The notes under the pieces: model-generated
The model's database searches: none
What the model was told of the DNA's origin: nothing
Seen by the model: only the letters and a program-made list of their open reading frames with translations
NCBI GenBank assembly: GCA_900491605.1
Contig: UESW01001512.1
Span: 1 to 64,000, forward strand
Direction of reading: 5' to 3'
Origin: Calamus simplicifolius
Lineage: Eukaryota; Streptophyta; Magnoliopsida; Arecales; Arecaceae
Length of the DNA stretch: 64,000 nt
Translations under genes and position numbers: made by a program
Part shown: positions 21,259 to 33,200 of the stretch, one piece after another
Position numbering within the stretch: the first letter of the stretch is position 1
Layout of the letters: every line of letters begins with the position of its first letter

Positions 21259-24200
21259 GTCGGACTCGTCCAGTCCACTCTTTCTCTCATTTTTTAAGAT
21301 TATCGTTGATTTTTTTTTCTTTAAACTCATCATTCTTTTTGTTTTAAATTATCGCTGATGGATAAGACTGCTGGCAAAATTTTTAAACGGATTTTATTTT
21401 TCATTTTCAGTAATTTATTCGCTCGAACTCGTTTTTTATAATTGGATATAAAGTTGCTGGTTAAGCTTTGCGACAAGGTTGTATTTGATTAATATAGAAT
21501 AAATTAATCTAGAATAAATAGGTTAAATCAGAATAAATAAATTAATATACTGTTAATTATTCTCTTTACTAATTATTTTAAATAAATATTCTCAAAATAA
21601 ACTAGTGGATTTTTATGTGTTTGGTAGATTAAGCCGGCATATTAATTTATTCTAGCAGATGTTTTATTCCACTAATCGATCGCTCTTTTAAAACTAGCTA
21701 GTTTTAAATGGATCAAATGGATTGCTTTTCGATCTTGAGGTGTTTCGAAACTCTTTTTCCTTGTGTGTGCGTCTGTGTTTTGGAGGAAGAGGGCATATAA
21801 CTTAGGTACGTCCGTGTTTGATTGTTTCTTATATAAAATATTTATTAATTCTTTTTAGGCATTATTCATGGCTCTTTTGATTACGTATTAACTTTTATAA
21901 TTGTAATGAAGGTGTTTGTGGTGGGGCATGACTGGGGGGCGCTGATCGCGTGGAATCTGTGCAAGTTTAGGCCGGATAGGGTGAAGGCCTTGGTGAATTT
22001 GAGCGTCGCGTTTATGCCTCGGCACCCCGCCGTGAAACCCGTTGAATACTTTCGAAAGCTCTATGGAGACGACTACTACGTCTGTAGATTCCAGGTTTGT
22101 TTTGATCTCTTCGCTCTTAAAATTAACTCTATTCTCTACATTAATTATTTAATTTATATTTATTATTTCTCCTTCGATTTATTCTTTTTGTTTTTAACCT
22201 GATTGAAATTTGGTTGATTTCATAGTGTCAAATTAATGCTTAATTCCTTGATACATGAGTTTCTGATAAATATTTAAAATTTGAAGAAATAAACGTGGTG
22301 CATGTACATGATGTCCACCATCAATTTTACTGCTTGCTTTAACCTATAGCAAAAGAGATGCATGGCTTTCGAGATCCATGACAGCAAATAATCAGCTAAA
22401 TTATCCGAACATAAATTGCAAATGTTGGATAAATTTTTTATTAATAAAGATCAATCCCCCCCAATAAATGAGATTGTAAAGAATGAATGGAGAATGTTGG
22501 GGCCAGTTGACCCCACAAAAAATAAAAATTTTGGACGGCCCCAAAGGCCGACACCCGACGGCCCCAAAGGCCGATACCCGACGGTCCCAAAGGCCGACAT
22601 CTCCAAGACCGACACCCGACGGCTCCAAAGGCCGATAGCCTCTAGCGCCAGCCCCCGACGCCGGCCAAAGGCCGACAGACCCCAGCGCCGGCCGCCAGCG
22701 TTGGCCCCCGGCACATTCCCAGCCGGCCACGGCATCTCCAAGCTAGCCGGCCCTGGCGTCTCCAAGCTAGCCGGCCCCGGTGTCTCCAAGCCAGGCGGCC
22801 CCGGCACATTCCCAGCCGGCCATGGCGTCTCCAAGCTAGCCGGCCCTGGCGTCTCCAAGCTAGCCGGCCCCGGCACATTCCTAGCCGGCCTCGGTGTCTC
22901 CAAGCAAGATGGCCCCGGCGCATTCCCCGCCGGCCCCGGCGTCTCCAGTCCCGCCGAGTCGGCCAAGGCCGCCCCGGCCGGCCCGACTCGGTCCCGGCGT
23001 CTCCAGTGTCGCCGAGTCAGCCAAGGCCGTCCTCGGCCGGCCCGACTCGGCCCCGGTATCTCCAGTCCCGCCGAGTCGGCCAAGGCCGTCCCCGGCCGGC
23101 CCGACTCAGCCCCGGCGTCTCCAGTCCCGCCGAGTCGGCCAAGGCCGTCCCCGACCGGCCCGACTCGGCCCCAGCGTCTCCAGTGTCGCCGAGTCAGCCA
23201 AGGCCGTCCCCGGCCGGCCCGACTCAGCCCCAGCGTCTCCAGTCCCACCGAGTCGGCCAAGGCTATCCCCGGCCGGCCCAACTCGGCCCCGGCGTCTCCA
23301 GTCCCGCCGAGTCGGCCAAGGCGTCCCGGCCGGCCCGACTCGGCCCCAGCATCTCCAGTCGCGCCGAGTCGGCCACGGCCGGCTCCAGTCCCGCCGAGTC
23401 GGCCAAGGCCGTCCTCGGCCGGCCCGACTTGGCCTCGGCGTCTCCAGTCCCACCGAGTCGGCCCCGCCCCGGCACTGCCTTGCCGGCTGGATGGGCCCCG
23501 GCCATCTCAAGTCGACCCAGCTCGGCCCTGATAAGATGGGACCCCTCGGTTCCCGCCAGATCAGCCCCAGCGGTTCAAAAAACCATCTCTCTGATGCGCG
23601 CCACCCGACAACGTCAGATGCGCGACGTGCGCCTCCCAACAGCCCAGCTGATGATGGGACGTAACCCACCAACTAGCCCAGATTCACGCAACGGCTCAGC
23701 AGACCTTCTGACTTCACAAAAACCCACGTGATGGTGCCAGCGTCAACCCCTATAAAAGGGCAAATTACGTCGAGAACCAGGTAACAGACATTTTAAGCAC
23801 TCGATGCCCTAACTTTCAAAGGAACTACCTGATCCTTCTGAGACCTCTCCCTCCTCAAGAGCTCTCTCGAGCTCCTTCTCTACTGTGACCTCTGTCACTA
23901 ACTTGGGCATCGGAGGGTCCCACCGGAGAACCCTCTCCGGTCTTGGGACTTCTTTGCAGGCAACCCGTTGAAGAAGAAGAGCCTCCGTTCCCGACGTTCA
24001 GGAGGGTGATCGAGCGTCATCAGATTGGCACGCCAGGAAGTGGGGGTGCATAAGAAAAAGTAGCAAACGTCTTCCCTGAGCTACGTCTTCCATCCCCTCT
24101 CTTCTCCTAGAGGCCATGGTGGTGACACGAGCTCAGGATGCCTCCGTAAGCTGCCCGACGGGGCTCCCCCCACCAACTAGGCAGCAGGAGGCCAATCCCC

Positions 24201-27200
24201 CTGCTACCAGCCCCCTGGTTGCCGGCCTGCCGCCGGACGCCACCCTCCAAACGATGGAGCAGCTAGCAACCCTCTCCCAGCAAGTTTGGAATCTCACTGC
24301 CATGGTCCACGGACTCCAGCAGCAGCAGTCCATGGCTACCCAGCACCAGACTGCTCCCCCCACTAGCCAGCAGTCGGTGAGGGAAGGCTCCCCCCACCGG
24401 GGGACCGGCCGAAGTCAAGCTTCCCCCAGAAAGCCTCGCCACGAGCCCCCAAGCGGCCACGGTCTCCTGGCCACGGCCCCAGCGAGCTTCCTCCCAAGCC
24501 ACATCATCACGAGGAACCCAGGCGGAAGTCCCGACTTCCGTCTCCATCTTCTGCTTCCTCTTCTTCTTCTTCCTCCGAGCCATCCCGGAGGGCTCCGACG
24601 ATTAACCGCCAAGCGGAGGAATACCTGGAGGAGTACAACCGGCGCCTCGACGAGCTCGCCAGGAAGATAAACCACCAGCCGGAGGAAGAGTTTGACACTC
24701 GTCCTCCTTACACCCACCGCATATTGGAGGAACTGGTTCCCTCCAGGTTCCGCTTCCCCAGGTGGACCCGTACGACGGTACGACCGACCCTCTCGACCAC
24801 CTCGAGAGCTACAAGGCCATGATGCAGGTCCAGGGCGCCTCAGACGCCCTTCTCTGCAAGGCCTTCCCTACGACCTTGCGGAAGGCTGCCCGTGCGTGGC
24901 ATTCACGCCTGTCCCCCCACAGCATAGACTCCTTCGGGAGCTGGAGAGGGTATTCCTGGCCCACTTTGACGCCTGCCGCTGGATCCCAAGGGTGGCGGAC
25001 AGCCTCTTCTCCGTCCACCAGAAGGAAGGAGAGTCCCTAAGGGACTTTGTGTCCCGATTCAAAACCGCCGCCCTCGAGTCTACCATCTCGATAATGCGGT
25101 GCCACCCTGGCGCTGAAGCGGGGACTCCTTCCGTCCCGCTTCACCTTCTCCCTGGACAAGAAGCCCCCGAGCTCTTACTCCGACCTCCTCCTCCGGGCCC
25201 AGAAGTACATCGGGCGGATGAAGCCGACCTCACTCGCCGGGAGTCTTCGAAGGGCTCCAGCCACAAATCCTCTCGCCTGAGCCGAGCGGGCCTCCTCGAC
25301 ATCGCCGACCCGACCCACCTCGCCGGTCCGATAACAGGCACCGGAGCCCTGTCCCCGACGAGGGTAAGCTCACTCCTCTCCTCGCCCCTCGATCCCACAT
25401 CCTAATGGAGATCGAGGGCGAGCCCTACCTTCAACGTCCTCCCCCATGAAGAAGGGTGTATCCCGCGACAGAAGCCGCTACTGTCGATTCCACCGAGACT
25501 ACGGCCACGACACCGACAGCTGCTATAGTTTGAAACGGGCTATCGAGGAGCTCATCCAACGGGGCTACCTCGGCAAGTATGTACAGAAGACGCCACAGTC
25601 GCTACCGGCCATCATGGGGCCTCCACCAGCTCAAGCCGTCGTCGATAACACCCCCACGGAGCGGACTGTCGGGATGGTGTCCTAGGAGTCAGCCTCTGCA
25701 TCCAAGCGGCAGAGGGGAGAGGATGCTCCAAACAATGTAATGCTCCGGGGGAGATGGCTGTAATGGAGAATGTAAACAATGAAGGCGTAGTCGTCGCTAT
25801 GACGATCGCCAAGCACCCTGTAAAAAGGATTTTAGTTGATAGTGGCAGCTCAGCTGACATCCTTACTTATGACACCTTTGTTCGGATGGGTTTATCTGTT
25901 GACTCCCTCCAGCCCATGGCGACCCCGCTAGTCGGATTCACTAGAGATTCTGTGAGGGTCGAGGGCGAAATATCCTTACCTGTGACGGCCGGAACCCCAC
26001 CATGCCAAAGCACCGTGATCATGAAATTCCTAGTCGTAAGGGTCCCTTTGGCATACAACGCCATTCTTGGGCATCTCGGCCTGAATCTTTTGGACGCGGT
26101 TATCTTCACCCGACGTCTACTGGTGCAGTTTCCCACCAGCGAGGGAGTTGGAGAAATGCGCGGGGAGATAAGCCCGGTCTTACCTTGCTATCATGCGGCG
26201 TCGAGCCCTCTGGAGGCCGACCCGGCCCTGGAGGCGTCTGACCCTAGAGATTCCGCCAAAGGAGGAGAGCCCGCCGAGCACTTCCTGACTTTCCCCCTCA
26301 ATGATGACCCAGCAAGGACCGTCCGTGTGGGCGGACTCCTCCCCTGGAGGACCGGGAGCGCCTCTTAGCTTTCCTGTGGGCTAACTCGGACATCTTCGCC
26401 TGGTCAGCGTCTGAAATGCTGGCATCTCCCGGAGGTCATCACCCACAAGCTCAACATCGACCCGCGCCACCGTCCAATCCGTCAAAAGAAGAGAAGCTTT
26501 GCCCCCGACCGACAAAGGGCGATTGATGAAGAAGTCAACAAGCTATCAGTGCGGCCACATCCGGGAGGCGCACTACCCAAGCTGCTGGCCAACGTAGTCA
26601 TGGTGCGCAAGGCAAACGGGAGCTGGAGAATCCGTATAGACTTCACCGACCTCAACAAGGCGTGCCAAAAAGACAGCTTCCCCTTGCCGAGAATTGACCA
26701 GCTGGTCGATTCCACCTCTGGTCATGAACTTCTCAGCTTCATGGATGCCTTCTCCGGATATAATCAGATAAGGATGGACCCCAGCGATGAGGAGCATACC
26801 TCCTTCGTGACAGAGAAAGGCATTTACTGTTACAAGGTGATGCCTTTCGGCCTCAAGAATGCGGGAGCGACCTATCAACGGCTGATGAACAAGGTGTTCC
26901 AGGACCAGCTCGGCCGGAACATGGAAGTCTACGTGGACGACATGCTGACGAAGAGCACCCGTGCCGCCGACCACATCTCTGACCTGAAAGAAACTTTTAA
27001 CAACCTCCGCCGCTTCCAAGTCAAGCTGAACCCTAAGAAGTGCACTTTTGGGGTCACGGCAGGTAAATTTTTGGGCTTTATGGTGACCCAGCGCGGAATC
27101 GAGGCGAACCCAGAGAAGATCATTGCCATACTTGACATGAGGCCGCCGTCCAACAAGAAGGAAGTGCAACGGCTAATGGGAAGGATAGCGGCGCTGAGTC

Positions 27201-30200
27201 GTTTCCTCTCCAGATCGGCAGAGAGGTGCTTGCCTTTCTTCAAGGCCCTGCGGAAGGTGAACGGTTTTGCATGGACGGACGACTGCCAGGAAGCTTTCGA
27301 TGGCTTGAAGGCGTTCCTGTCCTCCCCACCGCTCCTCTCCAAGCCAAGAGACGGGGAGAGTCTTTCCTTTACTTAGCCGCCTCCTCAGAAGCCGTCAGCT
27401 CAGTCCTGGTGCGCCTAGACGCTGATGGAACCCAAAGGCCAGTCTACTACGTGAACAAGGTCCTGCACGATGCCGAGGTCAGGTATTCCAAAACAGAAAA
27501 GTCATTTTCGCCTTGATAGTTTCTGCCCGGCGTCTTCGCCCGTATTTCCAAGCCCATCCTATCGTGGTGCTCACGGACCAACCTCTCCGAGCCATCCTGG
27601 CCCATCCGGATACTTCGGGTCGACTCGCCAAATGGGCCATCAAGCTGGGGGAATTCGACATCTCTTTCCAAGCACGACCGGCCTTGAAGTCCCAAGTCTG
27701 GCCGACTTCCTGGTCGAGTGCACTTGGGCGGAAGAGGATCTCAAGGAGGTCCCTGGGGAGCAGCCCAGGCCCGAGCCGAAAGGTGATGGAGAGACCTGGA
27801 TCCTCCACGTGGACGGGCATCGAATTCTCAAGGGAGTGGCGCCGGCCTCATTCTTGCCGGGCCGAAAGGAGAAAGAACCGAGTGCGCCCTGAGATTTCTT
27901 TTTGAAGCCACCAACAACCAAGCGGAGTACGAAGCCCTGCTGGCCGGGTTAAGATTAGCCCAGGAGGTTGGAGCAAAGCACCTTAGAGCCTACACGGACT
28001 CGCAACTCGTCTCCGGCAAATCAACGGAGAGTATGAGGCACGCGACCCCGTTATGATGCAATATCTGAAAAAGGTTCAACTCTTGACCTCCTCACTGTTC
28101 TACTTCAGCATCAGTTACATCCCCGGAGTGAAAACGCAAAGGCCGACGTCCTCTCTCGACTGGCTACCTCCGCCGACGGCTGACAAGGGACGCCTACATC
28201 GAATATCTAGAAAGGCCCAGTATAGAGGCGGGGAGGAAGTCCTCCCGCTCACCCCAAAACCTACATGGATGGACGCCTATGTCCGCTATCACCGACGGCA
28301 TCCTCCCTGACGACCGCAACGAAGCCAGATTGCTCAAGTGGAGAGCCTCCAAGTTCATCCTCCTCAACGGGCGCCTATACAGAAGGTCATTCTCCTACCC
28401 ATTGCTTAAGTGCGTAGGCCCCGCCGAGGCCGACTACATCCTCAGAGAAATCCACGAGGCATTTGCGAAATCATCTGGGGGGCAGATCCTTGGCCCAGAA
28501 GGCTCTCCGTTAGGGATACTTCTGGCTCACTATGAAGGAGGACGCGGCCAGCTAGTTCAAAGGTGCGACGGCTGCCAGCGCCACGTGCACATCCAGCGTC
28601 AACCGCCTGCCCCGCTGAGCCCACTCTCGGCTCCGTGGCCCTTCGCCCAGTGGGGAATGGACATCCTTGGACCATTCCCCCAAGCTTCAGGGCAGCGGAA
28701 GTTCTTGCTAGTCGCCATCGACTATTTCACCAAGTGGGTCGAGGTCGAGGCATTGGCCAAAATCACCGAAGCAAAGTTAAGGCTTTCTTCTGGAAGTCGA
28801 TCATATGCCGTTTGGCTTGCCTCACACCCTCGTCACGGACAACGGCCGCCAATTCAACAATGAAGCATTCAAAGCCTTTGTGAGGAGCTAGGCATTCACC
28901 ACCGATTCACTCTGTCGGCCACCCTCAACCAACGGGGAGGCTGAGGTCATGAACCGCACCATCCTTAGAGGACTCCGGACTCGCCTAGACGGGTCCAAAG
29001 GGCGTGGGTAGAGAGCTCCCCAGTGTGATATGGGCCTACCACACAACCCCAGAGCCCCGACGGGCGAAACTCCTTTCAGCCTTCCTTCGGATCCGAAGCC
29101 GTCATCCCCGTCGAGATCGGTTGCCCAGTCCACGTGTGGAGTCCTTCAGTGAGGAAAACAACTCTGCACTGATACGGGCTAACCTAGACTTCATAGATGA
29201 GGCACATGATCGAGCGAGGCTGCGCATGGCGACCTTTCGTCAGCGAGCGGCCAAGTACTACAATGCCCGGGTTCGTCCCAAGGTTTTTCGCCGCGAAGAC
29301 TTGGTTTACGAAAAGCCGAGGTTCAAAGCCTACGAGGGGGCAAGCTATCCCCCAACTGGGAGGTCCCTTACCGTTTCGCCGAAACACTTCACCGGGGGGC
29401 ATACAAATAGAGGAGCTCGACGGGAAGCCCATTCCACGTACCTGGAATGCGGATAACCTCCGCCGATATTATCAATGATGTACTCCCAGAGGCATAAGTA
29501 ATAAAGAAAAAGGTCTTTCCAGCGACACAGTTTGTCCTCCCTTGCGCAAGTCTCTCAAAAGGAGCTCACTGCATCGCGGCCCATGGGACACCACTCGGCC
29601 CGGCACGGCGGTGCCCCCGAGTTGGTTAAGACCCTAAAGGCTCCGTACCCGGCTGAGTCGCCACTTGGGCAGAACACAAACCCCAGGTGGTTCAAAAGGA
29701 GCTCACTGGCATCGCGGCCCATGGAACACCACTCGGCCCGGCACGGCGGTGCCCCCGAGTTGGTTAAGACCCTAAAGGCTCCGTACCCGCTGAGTCGCCA
29801 CTTGGGCGGCACACAAACCCCAGGTGGTTCAAAAGGAGCTCACTGGCATCGCGGCCCATGGGACACCACTCGGCCCCGGCACGGCGGTGCCCCCGAGTTG
29901 GTTAAGACCCTAAAGGCTCCGTACCCGATTGAGTCGCCACTTGGACGGAACACAAACCCCCAGGCTGGTTCAAAAGGAGCTCACTGGCATCGCGGCCCAT
30001 GGGACACCACTCGGCCCCGGTACGACGGTGCCCCCGAGTTGGTTAAGACCCTAAAGGCTCCGTACCCGGTTGAGTCACCACTTGGGCGGAACACAAACCC
30101 CCAGGCTGGTTCAAAAGGAGCTCACTGGCATCGCGGCCCACGGGACACCACTCGGCCCCGGCACGGCGGTGCCCCCGAGTTGGTTAAGACCCTAAAGGCT

Positions 30201-33200
30201 CGTACCCGGCTGAGTCGCGACTTGGGTGGAACACAAACCCCCAGGCTGGTTCAAAAGGAGCTCACTGGCATCGCGGCTACGGGACACCACTCGGCCCCGG
30301 CATGGCGGTGCCCCCGAGTCGGTTAAGTCCCTAAAGGCTTCGCACCCGGCTGAGTCGCCCCTCGCAGAGGTTCCGCACCCCCGAAGCGGTTCAAAAGGAA
30401 TCTGACGACGTCCAGCTCTCAGGTCACCCTCCGGGGTTCACTCCCGGACCCCGCGTTGGGAAAGGATTACTGGCCTCCCTCAGCTAGCCAAAGAAGGCGC
30501 ACAAACGTCCCACCAAGGCAGCACAAGGTGCCAGGGTAAAAGTCCTACACTCCTTTCGCTTAGCCGGTGCGAGGCACGCGAGCTCAAGGAGTGTGGGGGG
30601 CATTTGTTGGGGTCAGTTGACCCCACGAAAAATAAAATTTTTGGACGGTCCCAAAGGCCGACACCCGATGGCCCCAAAGGCCGACATCTCCAAGACCGAC
30701 ACCCGACGGCCCCAAAGGCCGACACCCGATGGCCCCAAAGGTCGACATCTCCAAGACCGACACCCGACGGCCCCAAAGGCCAACACCCGATGGCCCCAAA
30801 GGACAACACCCGACGGTCCCAAAGGCCGACACCCGACGGCCCCAAAGGCCGACATCTCCAAGACCGACACCCGACGGCCCCAAAGGCCGATAGCCTCTAG
30901 CGCCAGCCCCCGACGCCGGCCAAAGGCCGACAGACCCAGCGCCGACTGCCATCGTCGGCCCCCAGCACCTCCCAGGCGGCCCCGGCACATTCCCAGCCGG
31001 CCACGGCGTCTCCAAGCTAGCCGGCCCTGGCATCTCCAAGCTAGCCGGCCCCGGCACATTCCTAGCCGGCCCCGGTGTCTCCAAGCCAGGCGGCCCCGGC
31101 ACATTCCCAGCCGGCCACGGTGTCTCCAAGCTAGCCGGCCCTAGCGTCTCCAAGCTAGTCGGCCCCGGCACATTCCTAGCCGGCCCCGGTGTCTCCAAGC
31201 AAGGCGGCCCCGGCTCATTCCCCGCCGGCCCCGGCGTCTCCAGTCCCGCCAAGTGGGCCAAGGCCGCCCCCGGCCGGTCCGACTCGGTCCCGGTGTCTCC
31301 AGTGTCACCAAGTCGGCCAAGGCCATCCCCGGCCGGCCCGACTCGGCCCCGGCGTCTCCAGTGTCGCCGAGTCGGCCAAGGCCGTCCTCGGCCGGCCCGA
31401 CTCGGTCCCGGCGTCTCCAGTCCCGCCGAGTGGTCCAAGGCCATCCCCGGCCGGCCCGACTCGGCCCCGGCGTCTCCAGTCCCGCCGAGTCGGCCAAGAC
31501 CGTCCCCGACCGGCCCGACTTGGCCCTGGCATCTCCAGTCCCTCCGAGTCGGTCAAGGCCATCCCCGGCCGGCCCGACTCGGCCCCAGCATCTCCAGTCC
31601 TGCCGAGTCGGCCAAGGCCGTCCCCGGCCGGCCCGACTCGGCCCCGGCGTCTCCAGTCCCGCCGAGTCGGCCAAGGCCGTCCCCGGCCGGTCTGACTCGG
31701 CCCCGGCGTCTCCAGTCCCGCCGAGTCGGCCAAGGCCTTCCCCGGCCGGTCCGACTCGGCCCTGGCGTCTTCAGTCCCGCCGAGTCGGCCCCGCCCCGGC
31801 ACTGCCTTGCCGGCTGGATGGGCTCCGGCCATCTCAAGTCGACCCAGCTCGGCCCTGACAAGACGGGACCCCTCGATTCCCGCTAGATCAGCCCCAGCGG
31901 TTCAAAAAACTACCTCTCTGACGCGCGCCACCCGACAACGTCAGACGCACGACGTGCGCCTCCCAACAGCCCAGCTGCTGATGGGACGTAACCCACCAAC
32001 CAGCCCAGATTCACGCAACGGCTCAGCAGACCTTCTGACTTCACGAAAACCCATGTGATGGTGCCAGCGTCAACCCCTATAAAAGGGTAAATTACGTCGA
32101 GAACCAGGTAACAGACATTTTAAGCACTCGATGCCCTAACTCTCAAAGGAACTACCTGATCCTTCTGAGACCTCTCCCTCCTCAAGAGCTCTCTCGAGCT
32201 CCTTCTCTACTGTGACCTCTGTCACTAACTTGGGCGTCGGAGGGTCCCACCGGAGAACCCTCTCCGGTCTTGGGACTTCTTTGCAGGCAACCCATTAAAG
32301 AAGAAGAGCCTCCGTTCTCGATGTTCAGGAGGGGTGATCGAGCGTTATCAGAGAAGATTAATTTTCAGCTCTTCTTGTGGTTAAACATTAATTGGTTTCA
32401 CATTTGCACACAGAAGGTAGTGTACGTGGGGTTTTTATCACTCTAACGGAGGGCATCCCAATGGACCCACAATTGTTTTGATTGTTTCATAATATTTTCC
32501 ATCCTTTATAATTTGTTTCTTTTCTAACCTTCTTATCCACATGCATTTCATAATAATGTTGGAGTAGGAACATGGAGCTATAGAGGCACAATTTGCTCAG
32601 ATAGGAACTGCAGCCATCTTCAGAACATTTCTATCATCTCGAGATCCAGGACCTCTTCTTATGCCCAAGGAAGGCTGGAATCTGCCTGAGAATTTTCCAT
32701 TGCCACTGCCTTCTTGGATCTCAGAAGAGGACATCAACTACTATGCAAGCAAATTTGATAAGTCTGGCTTTACCGCGCCAGTCAACTATTATCGATGCCT
32801 TAACCTGTAAGTTTTTGATGGCCTTCAATACAATCAATATTGTAGCATCACAAAAAAAAAAAAAAAGATAAACAACACATGTACAGCTATCCCACTTCAC
32901 AGCAGACACATGTACACCAAATATTTTCCACTGACGATGAAAAACACATGTTGCATGCATGCATGTTAGATGGATGATTTCTCATATGTTGCTTATCATA
33001 TGAAAATTAGATGGCAATCATCTAACAAATTGCACCTAAATTTCATCCAAAGAAAAAATACCTCATATATAGCGAGATCAACCTGGTTGATCTAATTTAT
33101 TTTCTTGATCCTGAAGGTATACTAAACTTTTCAATTCTACGTAATCAATTCATAAGTATTTTTTTTAATCTTCCAAATGCTATTGAAGATTTGTGCGAAT

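Larger units (their letters stand above)
22495..32350 (+). mobile_element. Tat-lineage Ty3-Gypsy element B, complete, inside the epoxide hydrolase intron 2
   Basis: Both LTRs (22495-24022 and 30605-32350), primer site, gag, protease, RT, RNase H, second RNase H, integrase, tandem 3' untranslated repeats and PPT are present. A perfect 5-bp TSD GAGAA flanks it (22490-22494, 32351-32355). It lies in the sense direction of the host gene. RT before integrase marks Ty3-Gypsy; the extra RNase H after the normal one and the long 3' UTR mark the Tat lineage. The last 245 bp of the two LTRs differ at about 7 positions by eye, mostly C/T and G/A, so insertion seems fairly recent. Frameshifts in gag and pol make this copy non-autonomous. 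Confidence 0.95.

Noticed and set aside
22416..23664. Long Pro/Arg/Ser-rich ORFs on both strands
   Set aside because: They lie wholly in the GC-rich tandem arrays of element B's LTR and reflect composition.
29532..30326. 264-codon ORF of repeats
   Set aside because: It is the translation of the 140-bp 3'-UTR tandem repeat and has no start context or family.
30584..31886. Similar long Pro/Arg- and Gly-rich ORFs
   Set aside because: Same reason, in the 3' LTR of element B.
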